Part shown: positions 33,700-43,930 of the stretch, in pieces
Position numbering within the stretch: the stretch's first letter is position 1
Layout: every line of letters begins with the position of its first letter
Origin: Caulobacter sp. 73W
GTDB taxonomy: Bacteria; Pseudomonadota; Alphaproteobacteria; Caulobacterales; Caulobacteraceae
NCBI RefSeq assembly: GCF_041021955.1
Contig: NZ_CP158375.1
Span: 2,418,001 to 2,482,000, forward strand
DNA: 64,000 nt
Direction: 5' to 3'
Position numbers and translations under genes: made by a program
Notes under the pieces: model-generated
Database searches by the model: none
The model's input: the letters and a program-made list of their open reading frames with translations, nothing else
What the model was told of the DNA's origin: nothing

Positions 33700-34576
33700 G
33701 CGCGACCGCGGCCTGAGCCCGGCGGAGACGGCCGAGCTGGAAGCCTGGTTGGCGGAAGATCCGCGCCAGCGCGGCGCCTTCGTGCGCGCCGACGCGGCCT
33801 GGATGAGCCTGGATCGCGGGCGCGCTCTTAATCCCAAGCCCTTGATGCCCGCCCCGCTGATGGCGCGTCGCGGCCTGCTGTTCGGCGGCGGGGCCGCCCT
33901 GGCGGCGGGTGTCGCCGGGTTGAGCCTGTCGCCTCTGATCCTTGGGGGGCGTCGCATCGCCACGGGGGTGGGCGAGGGGCGGCGGGTGCCCCTTCAGGAC
34001 GGCTCCAGCCTGGACCTCAACACCGACAGCCGGGTGAAGGTCAGTTTCGACCGTGTCATCCGCGAGGTCAGCCTTTCCCAGGGCGAGGTTTGGTTCGAGG
34101 TGGCGCGCGATGCTGGGCGCCCCTTCCGGGTGAACGCCGGCGACGTCGCTCTGACCGCCGGCGAGGCGGACTTCTCCGTGCGGCGGGATCTCGACCGCGT
34201 GCGGGTAAATGTCGAGCGCGGCGCGGTGCGCCTCCAGCGCCTCGGCATGGACGCCTCCGAGCAGGTGGTCGAGGCCGGAGCCATGGCTATCGCCGACGCC
34301 CGGGGCGTCGCGGTCTCGGCCGTCGCGCCGGCCGTGCTGCAGGCCAATCTTGCCTGGCGCACCGGAGCAATCGTCCTCAACGGCGTCACGCTTCAGGAGG
34401 CCGCCGCCGAGTTCAATCGCTACAACGCCCGCCCCATCGCCGTGGCGGACGCCGCCCAGGGGCTTCGCGTGGTCGGGGTGTTCCGCGCGCGGGAGCCGGA
34501 AGCCTTCGCACGCGCCGCGGCGGCCAGTCTGATGGTCGCGGTACGCGTACAGGACGATGGAATATACATCGGTTAG
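33647..34576 (+). CDS. FecR-like anti-sigma/sigma regulator
   Basis: About 309 residues from a TTG at 33647 (SKPSNPIDRAAADWVVRRDRG). It has an N-terminal FecR_N domain (A-A-D-W-V-V-R-R-D-R-G-L-S-P-A-E-T-A-E-L-E-A-W-L), one membrane helix (about 75-100) and a periplasmic FecR domain (P-L-Q-D-G-S-S-L-D-L-N-T-D-S-R-V-K-V). The C-terminal region would contact the signalling domain of the receptor encoded next. It overlaps the sigma gene by 53 bases in another frame, so the two are likely translated together. Confidence 0.88.
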   Translation: MSKPSNPIDRAAADWVVRRDRGLSPAETAELEAWLAEDPRQRGAFVRADAAWMSLDRGRALNPKPLMPAPLMARRGLLFGGGAALAAGVAGLSLSPLILGGRRIATGVGEGRRVPLQDGSSLDLNTDSRVKVSFDRVIREVSLSQGEVWFEVARDAGRPFRVNAGDVALTAGEADFSVRRDLDRVRVNVERGAVRLQRLGMDASEQVVEAGAMAIADARGVAVSAVAPAVLQANLAWRTGAIVLNGVTLQEAAAEFNRYNARPIAVADAAQGLRVVGVFRAREPEAFARAAAASLMVAVRVQDDGIYIG

Positions 34577-34688
34577 CTCTGTATATTATAAGTTGTAAAC
34601 GTTGTTATTCTTGAAAATTTCACAATAAAATTTGGCGGATATATTCCGGTTGCTCGTCGCTTCTTTGTAATCGCAAAGGGGTGGCGCA

Positions 34689-37535
34689 GTGGCCAACATG
34701 ATTTCGAAGTCTCTATTCCTTTCGACCGCCGCGGTCGCCGTCTTCTGCGTGGCTCAACCGGCGGCGGCGCAGGTCCGCACGTTCAACATCGAAGCCCAGT
34801 CGGCCGTCACTGGCGTCCCGCAACTGGCCCTGCAGAGCGGGCTGCAGATCATCGCGCCCCTGCCGGACCTGCAAGGCCGCTGGATCGCGACCGTGAAGGG
34901 CGAGATGGACGCCATGGCGGCGGTCCGTCAGGCCCTGACGGGTTCGGGCCTGAGCATCGCCTCCAACCAAGGCGGGGTCGTCATCCTGTCGGCCGGCGCC
35001 CGCGCGGCGATGGAGGCCGAAGCCCAGGTCGAGGAGATCGTCGTCTCCGCCCCGATCATGCAGAGCCTGACGCGCTCGCTGGAGATCCAGCGCGCCGCCG
35101 ACAACGTCAAAAGCGTGATCGCCGCCGACACGGTCGGCCGCTTCCCCGACCAGACCGCCGCCGGCGCCCTGGCGCGTCTGCCGGGCGTCGGCGTTCAACG
35201 TGACCAGGGTCAGGAGCGCTACGTCCAAGTGCGCGGCGCCCCGACGCGCTGGACCTCGGTGGCGCTGAACGGCGTCGCCATCCTCGGCGCCGAAGACCGC
35301 GTCTTTCGCTTCGACGCCGTGCCCTCGACGCTGATCGACCAGGTCGACCTGAACAAGACCCTGACCCCAGCCATGCCGGCCGAAGCGCTGTCCGGCCAGA
35401 TCGACGTGAAGACCTACAGCCCGATGTCCGATCCGGGCTTCCACATGCAGGCCGCCCTCGGGAAGGGTTTCGTGGATCTGGGCGATGGCCCGCAGGATCA
35501 CGCCGCCGCCCGCCTGTCCTGGTCTAATGACCGCTTCGGCGTGGTGCTGTCTGGCTCACACTATGTGTTCGAGCAGCAGACCGACAACGCCGAGCCGCGC
35601 TTCGACGCCACAGGCATGAGCCAGCTGCGCGTGGCCAAGTACGTCATCGAGCGTGAGACCAACGCCCTGTCGGCGGGCCTGGAGTTTGTCCCGGCCGAAG
35701 GTCATCGCCTGACCTTCAACTCCATCTATTCGGAGTTCATCGATGACGAGGAGCGCAACCAGTACACCTTCCTCTTCAACGGCGCCCAGGCCGGCACGCG
35801 CACCAAGCTGGCCGGTGACCTGGTCGGCGTCGAGGTTCGCGGCCAGTTCAACAAGGGCGGCCAGGAGACCTCGGGCCTCTACAACATCCTGCACGGCCAA
35901 CACGCCATCGCCGGCGGCGAGCTGACCTGGGACCTGGCGCACAGCCGCTCGGTTCTGGAAAGCGGCAGCCCGCTGATCGACCAGCGCCAGAGCTCCGGCC
36001 TGCGCCCGTCCCTGACCTTCGTGGCCGGTGACCGCGGCTTCCCCAGCATCACGCTGTACGACACCAACCGCAGCGGCGCGTCGCCGGTGCGCGGCGGACG
36101 CCGGACGTCCCTGGACCAACTTGCCTTCGACCAGGAACTGATCACCTGGTCGGGCTCGCAGCGGAAGACCCGCGAGGACCTGGCCAAGGTCGACTACAGC
36201 CGCGAGGTCGATCTGTTCGGCGCGCCGGTGCGCCTGATGGCGGGCTTGCAGTACAACGACCGCCAGTACCGCGACGTCGGCAGCTATTCGAACACCACCC
36301 CGGCCGGCGTCAGCGGCGGGACCTTCGACGCCCGTCAGGTCGCGGCCGCCTTGGGCGTCCAATGGACCCCGCTGGCGATGGTCTCGACCCGCGCCGTGGA
36401 CGAGGACCTGTCGCGGGGCTTCACCTTCAACTACGTCGAGAACAGCCTGATGCGCCGCCAGGCCGAAGCGCTGTTCAACGCCGCCCGCGCGGCCAACGCC
36501 AGCGGCGCGACCTTCGCCGTGCCGCAGCTTTCGCCCCAGCAGCTGTTCACCGTGGATGAGCGTCTGATCGCCGCCTACGCCACGGGCCGCGTTGAGCTGG
36601 GCCGGCACAGGGTGGTGGCCGGGGCCCGGATCGAGAACACCAAGATCCAGTCGGCCGGCACGGCGGTGATCGGCGGAACCCGGCAGCCCCTGGACCTGGA
36701 GAACGACCAGACCCGGATCTTCCCCAGCCTCCACTGGACCTATGAAGCCCGCGACGACCTGCAGGTCCGCGCGGCCGTGGTCAGCGGCTCGGCCCGTCCC
36801 AGCTTCGGCGCCCTGTCGGCGAACGTGAACATCAATGACGCCAACGGCACGATCTCGGGCGGCAACCCGGTGCTGAAGCCGGAGACCGCCTACGGCCTCG
36901 ACGGCTCGATCGAATGGTACTTCGCAGCCGCCTCGGTGCTGTCGGCCAACGTGTTCTGGCGCAAGGTGGACAACGTGCTGTTCGGCAGCACCGCGACGGT
37001 CGGCGACGGTCGCTATGACGGCCAGGGTTTCGACCGCTCGGAATACGACTTCTCGACCACGGTCAACGGCGAGGACGGCGACCTGTACGGCGTCGAGTTC
37101 GCCTATGTGCAGCCGTTCCGCTTCCTGCCCAGCGCGCTGTCGGGCCTGGGTGTCGAGACCAGCCTGACGCTTCTGGATGGTGAATTCACCACGCCGGACG
37201 GCCGCAAGACCGGCTTCCCCGGCACCTCCAAGCGGATCACCAACCTGACCGCGTTCTACGAGAAGCACGGGGTGTCGGCGCGTCTGAGCTGGCAGCACCG
37301 CACCAAGTGGCTGGACGAGGTCGGCGCCGCCGAGACGTCCGACTTCTGGTGGGCGGCGCAACAGCGCCTCGACCTTTCGGTCCGCTACCAGATCGACCGC
37401 AACTACGCTTTGTTCTTCGACGCCAACAACCTCACGAACGAGGAGGGCATGCGCTGGCAGGGCGACGTCACCCGCCCCTACGAACTGGAAGGCTATGGCC
37501 GCCGGTTCATGGGCGGCGTCCGGGTCAGCTTCTGA
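34689..37535 (+). CDS. TonB-dependent receptor with STN signalling domain (FecA-like)
   Basis: A 948-residue receptor. A signal peptide ends A-A-A-Q, and residues about 25-105 form a secretin/TonB N-terminal (STN) domain (T-F-N-I-E-A-Q-S-A-V...L-A-L-Q-S-G-L-Q-I-I). The plug (about 125-260) and barrel follow, ending R-V-S-F. The STN domain is what transmits ligand binding to FecR. A GTG at 34689 has AAGGGG at good spacing; an ATG at 34698 is possible. With the sigma and FecR genes it makes a complete self-regulating uptake module; the ligand is unknown. Confidence 0.9.
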   Translation: MANMISKSLFLSTAAVAVFCVAQPAAAQVRTFNIEAQSAVTGVPQLALQSGLQIIAPLPDLQGRWIATVKGEMDAMAAVRQALTGSGLSIASNQGGVVILSAGARAAMEAEAQVEEIVVSAPIMQSLTRSLEIQRAADNVKSVIAADTVGRFPDQTAAGALARLPGVGVQRDQGQERYVQVRGAPTRWTSVALNGVAILGAEDRVFRFDAVPSTLIDQVDLNKTLTPAMPAEALSGQIDVKTYSPMSDPGFHMQAALGKGFVDLGDGPQDHAAARLSWSNDRFGVVLSGSHYVFEQQTDNAEPRFDATGMSQLRVAKYVIERETNALSAGLEFVPAEGHRLTFNSIYSEFIDDEERNQYTFLFNGAQAGTRTKLAGDLVGVEVRGQFNKGGQETSGLYNILHGQHAIAGGELTWDLAHSRSVLESGSPLIDQRQSSGLRPSLTFVAGDRGFPSITLYDTNRSGASPVRGGRRTSLDQLAFDQELITWSGSQRKTREDLAKVDYSREVDLFGAPVRLMAGLQYNDRQYRDVGSYSNTTPAGVSGGTFDARQVAAALGVQWTPLAMVSTRAVDEDLSRGFTFNYVENSLMRRQAEALFNAARAANASGATFAVPQLSPQQLFTVDERLIAAYATGRVELGRHRVVAGARIENTKIQSAGTAVIGGTRQPLDLENDQTRIFPSLHWTYEARDDLQVRAAVVSGSARPSFGALSANVNINDANGTISGGNPVLKPETAYGLDGSIEWYFAAASVLSANVFWRKVDNVLFGSTATVGDGRYDGQGFDRSEYDFSTTVNGEDGDLYGVEFAYVQPFRFLPSALSGLGVETSLTLLDGEFTTPDGRKTGFPGTSKRITNLTAFYEKHGVSARLSWQHRTKWLDEVGAAETSDFWWAAQQRLDLSVRYQIDRNYALFFDANNLTNEEGMRWQGDVTRPYELEGYGRRFMGGVRVSF

Positions 37536-37575
37536 TCCCGTCGATCTGATCTGAGGCTTGCGCGAAAGCGCAGCA

Positions 37576-37613
37576 ACGGCCCCGCGTGGTGCTCCCCCGA
37601 CCCGCGGGGCCGT
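37576..37613. terminator. Strong hairpin between convergent genes
   Basis: An 11-bp perfect stem (arms 37576-37586 and 37603-37613, ACGGCCCCGCG/CGCGGGGCCGT) with a 16-base loop, followed by CTACTTTTCT. It can end the plus-strand receptor and, read the other way, lies beyond the CoA-transferase stop at 37623. Confidence 0.7.
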
Positions 37614-37622
37614 CTACTTTTC

Positions 37623-39197
<1,575 letters not shown>

Positions 39198-39311
39198 TCA
39201 AGAACCCGGGTCGACGCGAGAACCCTTGCGGTGAACCGAAAATGAACCGGCAGCCCCCGGATCGTTCAGGCAGGCGGGCGCATTGTGATCCTCGACGAAA
39301 AGGAGACCACC

Positions 39312-39728
39312 ATGAAGAAGACGCTTCTGATCACCGCCGCGGCGGCCATGACCCTGGTCAGCGCCGTCGCTTCGGCCCAGCCCTACAGCGGCCGCGGCGG
39401 TCCTTACGGCGACCGCGATCGCGACGGGCGCCCGAACTACGCCGAGCGTGGCTACGACCGAGACCGTGACGGTCGCCCGGATCATCGCGACCGGTTCGAC
39501 AACCGTCGCGGCGGCTACGGCTATGGGTACGGCCACGGCCCGCGCTATCGCACGGGTCAACGCTTCGCCCACTACCGCAGCCCGCAGTATCGGGTTCACA
39601 ACTACCGCAGCTACGGCTGGGCCCCGCCGCCGCGCGGCTACGGCTACTACCGCGCCGACAACGGCGACGTGGTGATGGCGGCTCTGGCCACCGGCCTGAT
39701 CGCCTCGATCATCGCCAACAACTACTAG
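39312..39728 (+). CDS. RcnB-like exported protein
   Basis: A 138-residue exported protein. A signal peptide (MKKTLLITAAAAMTLVSAVA-SA) is followed by an Arg/Asp/Tyr/Gly-rich region with two D-R-D-R-D-G-R-P repeats. A C-terminal part (R-T-G-Q-R...Y-R-V-H-N-Y-R...W-x-P-P-P-R-G-Y-x-Y-Y...A-x-I-A-x-N) follows the RcnB family pattern. Family members affect nickel/cobalt balance in enterobacteria; the role here is uncertain. AAGGAG is upstream of the ATG. Confidence 0.75.
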   Translation: MKKTLLITAAAAMTLVSAVASAQPYSGRGGPYGDRDRDGRPNYAERGYDRDRDGRPDHRDRFDNRRGGYGYGYGHGPRYRTGQRFAHYRSPQYRVHNYRSYGWAPPPRGYGYYRADNGDVVMAALATGLIASIIANNY

Positions 39729-39734
39729 GCGCTC

Positions 39735-39769
39735 ACGACGGCGCGGCTCTTCAACGGGCCGCGTCGTTT
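39735..39769 (+). terminator. Terminator-like hairpin after the RcnB-like gene
   Basis: An interrupted stem (ACGA + CGCGGC pairing with GCCGCG + TCGT) starting seven bases after the stop and followed by TTTC. Confidence 0.5.
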
Positions 39770-39836
39770 CGCTGCCTGCGAGGCGAAGATCAGAGCTGCT
39801 TGGAAGAGTCGGTCGCCGGAGCGGCGACGTTCGCGA

Positions 39837-39911
39837 TGGCACTCCCTAGGGGAGTCGAACCCCTCTTCCCAGATTGAAAATCTGGTGTCCTAACCGATAG
39901 ACGAAGGGAGC
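39837..39911 (-). tRNA. tRNA-Glu (anticodon TTC), CCA encoded
   Basis: Read on the minus strand: acceptor GCTCCCT pairs with AGGGAGT, anticodon arm CCAGA-TTTTCAA-TCTGG gives anticodon TTC, and the T-arm is GAGGGGTTCGACTCCCC. The discriminator G is followed by a genomically encoded CCA (complement of 39837-39839). Confidence 0.96.
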
Positions 39912-40142
39912 GCGTCGCGGTGGAGGCAGCCGTTTAGCGAGGCTCGCGACCGAACGCAACGGGTGGTCACGTCTTTTACGAAAATGTGTCGCGGGCATTA
40001 CGACTTTGCGGCGAACTTTCAGAGGCTTGCCGCAAAAAGCTGTCACGAACGAAGCTTATTGGGATCGCCCGTGAACCTGTCGCCGGGTTCGGCGTTTGGT
40101 GCGCCGAGGCGTCAGGGCCTCGCTGGATCTTGGGTCGCTTCC

Positions 40143-40379
40143 GTGCCGCATATCATCATCGTCTCCCCATCGGAACTTGGATGGGTCGTCCAGGCGCCTG
40201 GCCTGTCGGAGCCCCGCAGCTTCGGCTCCGGCGCGGTGGCTGAGCGGTTCGCCCGTGGCCTGGCCGCCGCACCCGAGCTTTCCGGCGAGGGCGAGGTCTG
40301 GATCCGCGGCCGCGACGGCGCGCTGCTCGGCCGCTGGCGCGATGGCGGCCGCACGCCCAACCTGTCGGCGGCGGCCTAG
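40143..40379 (+). CDS. Small hypothetical protein, DUF2188-like pattern
   Basis: A 78-residue protein from a GTG at 40143 (MPHIIIVSPSELGWVVQAPG). The layout W-V-V-x-A-P-G...A-x-x-A-x-x-L-A...G-E-V-W-I-R-G-R-D-G-x-L-L-G-R-W resembles DUF2188 proteins; this is a weak match. The stop lies in a CTAG shared with the convergent gene. Confidence 0.55.
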   Translation: MPHIIIVSPSELGWVVQAPGLSEPRSFGSGAVAERFARGLAAAPELSGEGEVWIRGRDGALLGRWRDGGRTPNLSAAA

Positions 40380-41212
40380 AGTCCGTCGTTGAAGAAGCCG
40401 GGCAGGACGTACTGGGACAAGGTGCAGGCCGGAAGGCCGGGGCCAGCCTTTCCATCGCCGCCCGGCGGTCTGCGCAGGGCGGCGATGACCTTGGCCTTCA
40501 CCGTCTCATAGTCCGGCCCGGGCGCTGATCGCGGCGCCATGATGATCTCGACCGTCGTCCGGCCGTGGCAGGCGTAGTGATCGATGAACCAGGGCCGATC
40601 CGGATCTTGAGGACGAAGCTTGTCCGCCTCCGTATTGATCGTCAGCATGAGCGTCTGAGGCATCCCGCCCGCCTTGGGGGCGGCGACAAAGACAAGCCTC
40701 CGTTTGAAGATGCCCTGATCGAGCTCTCCTTCGAAACTCTGGACCAGGGCCGTGTCGGTTTCAAACCGCTCCACAGGCTTCATCCTGGCGGCGAGCGTCC
40801 GGTTGTGAGCTGTCAGAAGCGTCACCAGTTGGCGATTGGCCGCGTCCTTGTCGCCCAGCCCGTTGTGAGCCGCGATCAGGGTCAATTGCTTGAACGGCCA
40901 AAGGGGATGTTGCGGCGACATCTGAGCTGAGGTCGCTTCCTTCACCGCCTGCACGAATTTCATCTGGCGCAGGGAGAGGTCGGCGGCATAGGCCGGCAGG
41001 ACCTGCGCCGCCGCCGGATCGTCCTTGCAAGGACCTTGCGCGATGGCGTCCAGTTGCGTCCGAGCCGCATCGAACGCCTGTCGTCCTATCGCCTGGCTGA
41101 CGGCCGGCAACTGGCTGCGGAAGGCGGATGCGCAGGCGGGGGTGATCTGGGCGGGGGCGGGCGCGGCCGCGCCCTGAGCCAGGCCGGTCAGAAGAAAGGC
41201 GGCAAGCAACAT
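40376..41212 (-). CDS. Exported hypothetical protein
   Basis: A 278-residue protein. A signal peptide (MLLAAFLLTGLAQGAAA) is followed by a helical region (about 30-150, repeat-like, possibly TPR-type) and a mixed C-terminal region with cysteines at C-A-S-A-F, G-P-C-K, A-C-H-G and P-A-C-T. I do not recognise the family. It is convergent with the small gene at 40143 and shares the CTAG stop. Confidence 0.65.
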   Translation of the reverse strand: MLLAAFLLTGLAQGAAAPAPAQITPACASAFRSQLPAVSQAIGRQAFDAARTQLDAIAQGPCKDDPAAAQVLPAYAADLSLRQMKFVQAVKEATSAQMSPQHPLWPFKQLTLIAAHNGLGDKDAANRQLVTLLTAHNRTLAARMKPVERFETDTALVQSFEGELDQGIFKRRLVFVAAPKAGGMPQTLMLTINTEADKLRPQDPDRPWFIDHYACHGRTTVEIIMAPRSAPGPDYETVKAKVIAALRRPPGGDGKAGPGLPACTLSQYVLPGFFNDGL

Positions 41213-41268
41213 CGAGCCGGGTCCTTATGTCGTTCAAGGACCTTAACGCCCGGACCCGACAAAGCGAA

Positions 41269-41293
41269 CCCGCCGTCGCGGGGCGACGGCGGG
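41269..41293 (-). terminator. Terminator after transketolase
   Basis: An 11-bp perfect stem (CCCGCCGTCGC/GCGACGGCGGG, three-base loop) 28 bases downstream of the tkt stop. On the minus strand it is followed by TTCGCTTT. Confidence 0.65.
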
Positions 41294-41320
41294 CTGAAGC
41301 TCAGGCTTGCGGGCCGGTGT

Positions 41321-43291
41321 CTAGAGGCGGGTCTTGGCGGCGGCAGCGACGGCTTCGGCGGTGATCCCGAACTCTTGGTACAGGCGCTCGTACGGGGCGC
41401 TGGCGCCGAAGCCGATCATGCCGACGAACAGGCCGTCCTCGCCGATGAAGCGTTCCCAGCCGAAGCGCACGCCGGCCTCGACCGCGACCCGGACCGGGGC
41501 GTCGCCGATGACCGCCTTGCGATAGGCGGCGTCCTGTTTCTCGAACAGGTCCCAGCAGGGGGTGGAGACCACGCGGGTCGGAACGCCCTCGGCCTGCAGC
41601 AGCTCGCGGGCCTTCATGGCCACAGACACCTCGGTGCCCGACGAGAACAGCGTCACCTTGGCCGCGCCGCCCTCGGCCGCCGCCAGCTCATAGGCGCCCT
41701 TGGCCGAGAAGTTCTGCGAGATGTCCTTGCGGACCGCCGGGACCTTCTGGCGCGATAGGGCCATGAGCGAGGGCGTGGCCTTCTGCTGCACGGCGACCTT
41801 CCAGCATTCGGCCGCCTCGATGGCGTCGGCCGGGCGGAAGACCAGCAGGCCCGGCATGGCGCGCAGGGAAGCCACGTGTTCCACCGGCTGGTGGGTCGGG
41901 CCGTCTTCGCCAAGACCGATGGAGTTGTGGGTCATCACGTGGATGGCCTTGGCGCCCATCAGCGCGCCCAAGCGGATCGCCGCGCGGCTGTAGTCGCTGA
42001 ACACAAGGAAGGTGCCCGAATAGGGGATGACGCCGCCGTGCAGGGCCATGCCGTTCAGGGCCGCGGCCATGCCGAACTCGCGCACGCCATAGTGGACGTA
42101 GCGGCCGTCATAGTTCGGCGCGTCGAAGGGCAGCATGCCCTTGACGAAGGTGTTGTTGGAGCCGGTCAGGTCGGCCGAACCGCCGATCATCTCGGGGATG
42201 GCCGGAACCAGTTGCGCCAGGGCCGAGCCAGAATGGACGCGGGTGGCGTCCGCCTTGCCGGTGGCCGCCATCTCGGCGATGTGAGCGTCGATGCGCTCTT
42301 CCCAGCCGGCGGGCAGTTCGCCCGACATGGCGCGCTTGAATTCGGCGGCCTTGTCGGAGGCGGCCAGGGCCTTTTCCCAGGCCTTGCGGGGCTTGCCGCC
42401 GCGCTTGCCGGCCTTCAGCCAGGCCTTGCCCACGTCTTCCGGGGTCTCGAACGGGCCGTGGGTCCAGCCCATGGCCTTGCGCGCCTCGGCGATCTCGTCG
42501 TCGAACAGGGTGTAGCCGTGGCTGTGCGGATCGCCTTCCTTGCGGCCCGCGCCCTTGGAGATCAGCGTCTTGCACGCGATTAGGGTCGGCTTGTCCTGGC
42601 GCGCGGCCCAGCGCAGGGCGCCGGCGATTTGGCCGTGGTTGTGGCCGTCGATCTTCTTCACCGCCCAGCCGGCGGCCTTGAAGCGGGCCAGCTGGTCGCC
42701 GGTCTCGGCGATGGTCGCCTCACCGTCGATGGTGGTGTTGTTGTCGTCGAACAGGACGGTCAGCTTCGACAGCTTCAGGCGGCCGGCCAGACTGATCGCC
42801 TCGTGGCTGACGCCTTCCATCAGGCAGCCGTCGCCGGCGATCACCCAGGTGCGGTGGTCGACCAGCTCATTGCCGAAGCGAGCGGCCAGGTGACGCTCGG
42901 CCATGGCCATGCCGACGGCGGTGGCCAGGCCCTGGCCCAGCGGACCGGTGGTGGTCTCGACCCCCGGGGTGTGGCCGTATTCGGGGTGACCCGGCGTGGC
43001 CGACCCCCACTGGCGGAAATTCTTGATCTGCTCCATCGACACGGCCTTGAAGCCGGTCAGGTGAAGCAGGCTGTACTGCAGCATCGAGCCGTGGCCCGCG
43101 GACAGGACGAAACGGTCGCGGTCGGCCCAGTCGGGCTTGCTGGCGTCGAACTTCAGAAACTTGGTCCACAGGACCGTGGCCACATCGGCCATCCCCATGC
43201 ACATGCCCTGGTGGCCGGAGCGGGCCTTGTGGACAGCGTCCATCGACAACACGCGAATGGCGTCGGCCATGGTCGTGGGGGACACGGACAT
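41321..43291 (-). CDS. tkt: Transketolase
   Basis: A 656-residue thiamine-diphosphate enzyme of the pentose phosphate pathway. It has the N-terminal ThDP-binding motif (G-D-G-C-L-M-E-G-V...D-D-N-N-T-T-I-D-G) and the early histidine H-G-S-M-L-Q-Y. The pyrimidine-binding domain holds G-V-R-E-F-G-M-A-A, and the C-terminal domain follows. The ATG at 43291 (MSVSPTTMADAIRVLSMDAV) fits the family N-terminus; the frame extends to 43405 but that part looks non-coding. Confidence 0.96.
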   Translation of the reverse strand: MSVSPTTMADAIRVLSMDAVHKARSGHQGMCMGMADVATVLWTKFLKFDASKPDWADRDRFVLSAGHGSMLQYSLLHLTGFKAVSMEQIKNFRQWGSATPGHPEYGHTPGVETTTGPLGQGLATAVGMAMAERHLAARFGNELVDHRTWVIAGDGCLMEGVSHEAISLAGRLKLSKLTVLFDDNNTTIDGEATIAETGDQLARFKAAGWAVKKIDGHNHGQIAGALRWAARQDKPTLIACKTLISKGAGRKEGDPHSHGYTLFDDEIAEARKAMGWTHGPFETPEDVGKAWLKAGKRGGKPRKAWEKALAASDKAAEFKRAMSGELPAGWEERIDAHIAEMAATGKADATRVHSGSALAQLVPAIPEMIGGSADLTGSNNTFVKGMLPFDAPNYDGRYVHYGVREFGMAAALNGMALHGGVIPYSGTFLVFSDYSRAAIRLGALMGAKAIHVMTHNSIGLGEDGPTHQPVEHVASLRAMPGLLVFRPADAIEAAECWKVAVQQKATPSLMALSRQKVPAVRKDISQNFSAKGAYELAAAEGGAAKVTLFSSGTEVSVAMKARELLQAEGVPTRVVSTPCWDLFEKQDAAYRKAVIGDAPVRVAVEAGVRFGWERFIGEDGLFVGMIGFGASAPYERLYQEFGITAEAVAAAAKTRL

Positions 43292-43450
43292 CGGGTTTTC
43301 TCGCTGCGCAGGTGATTTTGCGCGCAGGTCGCATGCGAGGGGGCGGGGGTCAACCCGCGCGGGGCCGGCGGAGTGATTCAACCCGTGTGCGGCGCATGCA
43401 AGCAACTAGGCCCAAGGCCTCCTATCTATAGGGACAGATTGGAGGCCCCC

Positions 43451-43516
43451 ATGGCCAAGACCCTTATCGCGATGAGCTGCCTGTGCGCCGCGCTCGTCCT
43501 GATCCTCTTCTACTAG
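43451..43516 (+). CDS. 21-residue single-helix membrane peptide
   Basis: A tiny reading frame, MAKTLIAMSCLCAALVLILFY. GGAGG lies five bases before the ATG, and nearly the whole peptide is one hydrophobic helix after a Lys. It fills the gap between divergently placed tkt and the convergent gene at 43513. Its TAG stop shares a CTAG with that gene. The good ribosome site and position support it, but its length makes it uncertain. Confidence 0.45.
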   Translation: MAKTLIAMSCLCAALVLILFY

Positions 43517-43809
43517 GACCGGCTGACGTCCATCCCCAGGGTCGGGCCGAGGCCGTTGGGGTTCTCGCCGAACGGATTGGCGGCGTCCCGGCGCTTTGCC
43601 AGGGCTTCCAACCGCTGACGTAGATCGTCATCCAGAGGCAGGGCGTCGCTGGTCTCCGCGTCCTCGTCGTCCTGCGGCAGACTCGCCGCCAGCACCTGGC
43701 GCAACAGTGCGCCGAAGCGCGCGTCCTCGGGCGTTCCCGGTTGCGGCGGCCGTTCCATCCAGGCCAGGACTTCCTCCAGGGCGGTTTCGTCGTCGACGGC
43801 GTTGGTCAT
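43513..43809 (-). CDS. Small acidic hypothetical protein
   Basis: A 98-residue, acidic protein (MTNAVDDETALEEVLAWMERP...) with no signal or membrane segment. ATG 43809 is preferred over 43851. Unknown function; convergent with the 21-residue frame and divergent from galU. Confidence 0.55.
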   Translation of the reverse strand: MTNAVDDETALEEVLAWMERPPQPGTPEDARFGALLRQVLAASLPQDDEDAETSDALPLDDDLRQRLEALAKRRDAANPFGENPNGLGPTLGMDVSRS

Positions 43810-43930
43810 GAAGGCTCCCGGGGTGGCTGTCACAAAGGGAGCGCGCGCCACCCGTTATGAGTTCCTGCAGCCTCGCCAAGCCCGGCCAGGACCGCTAAAC
43901 CAACTCCAGTCGGGGATTTGGAGGAATTCG

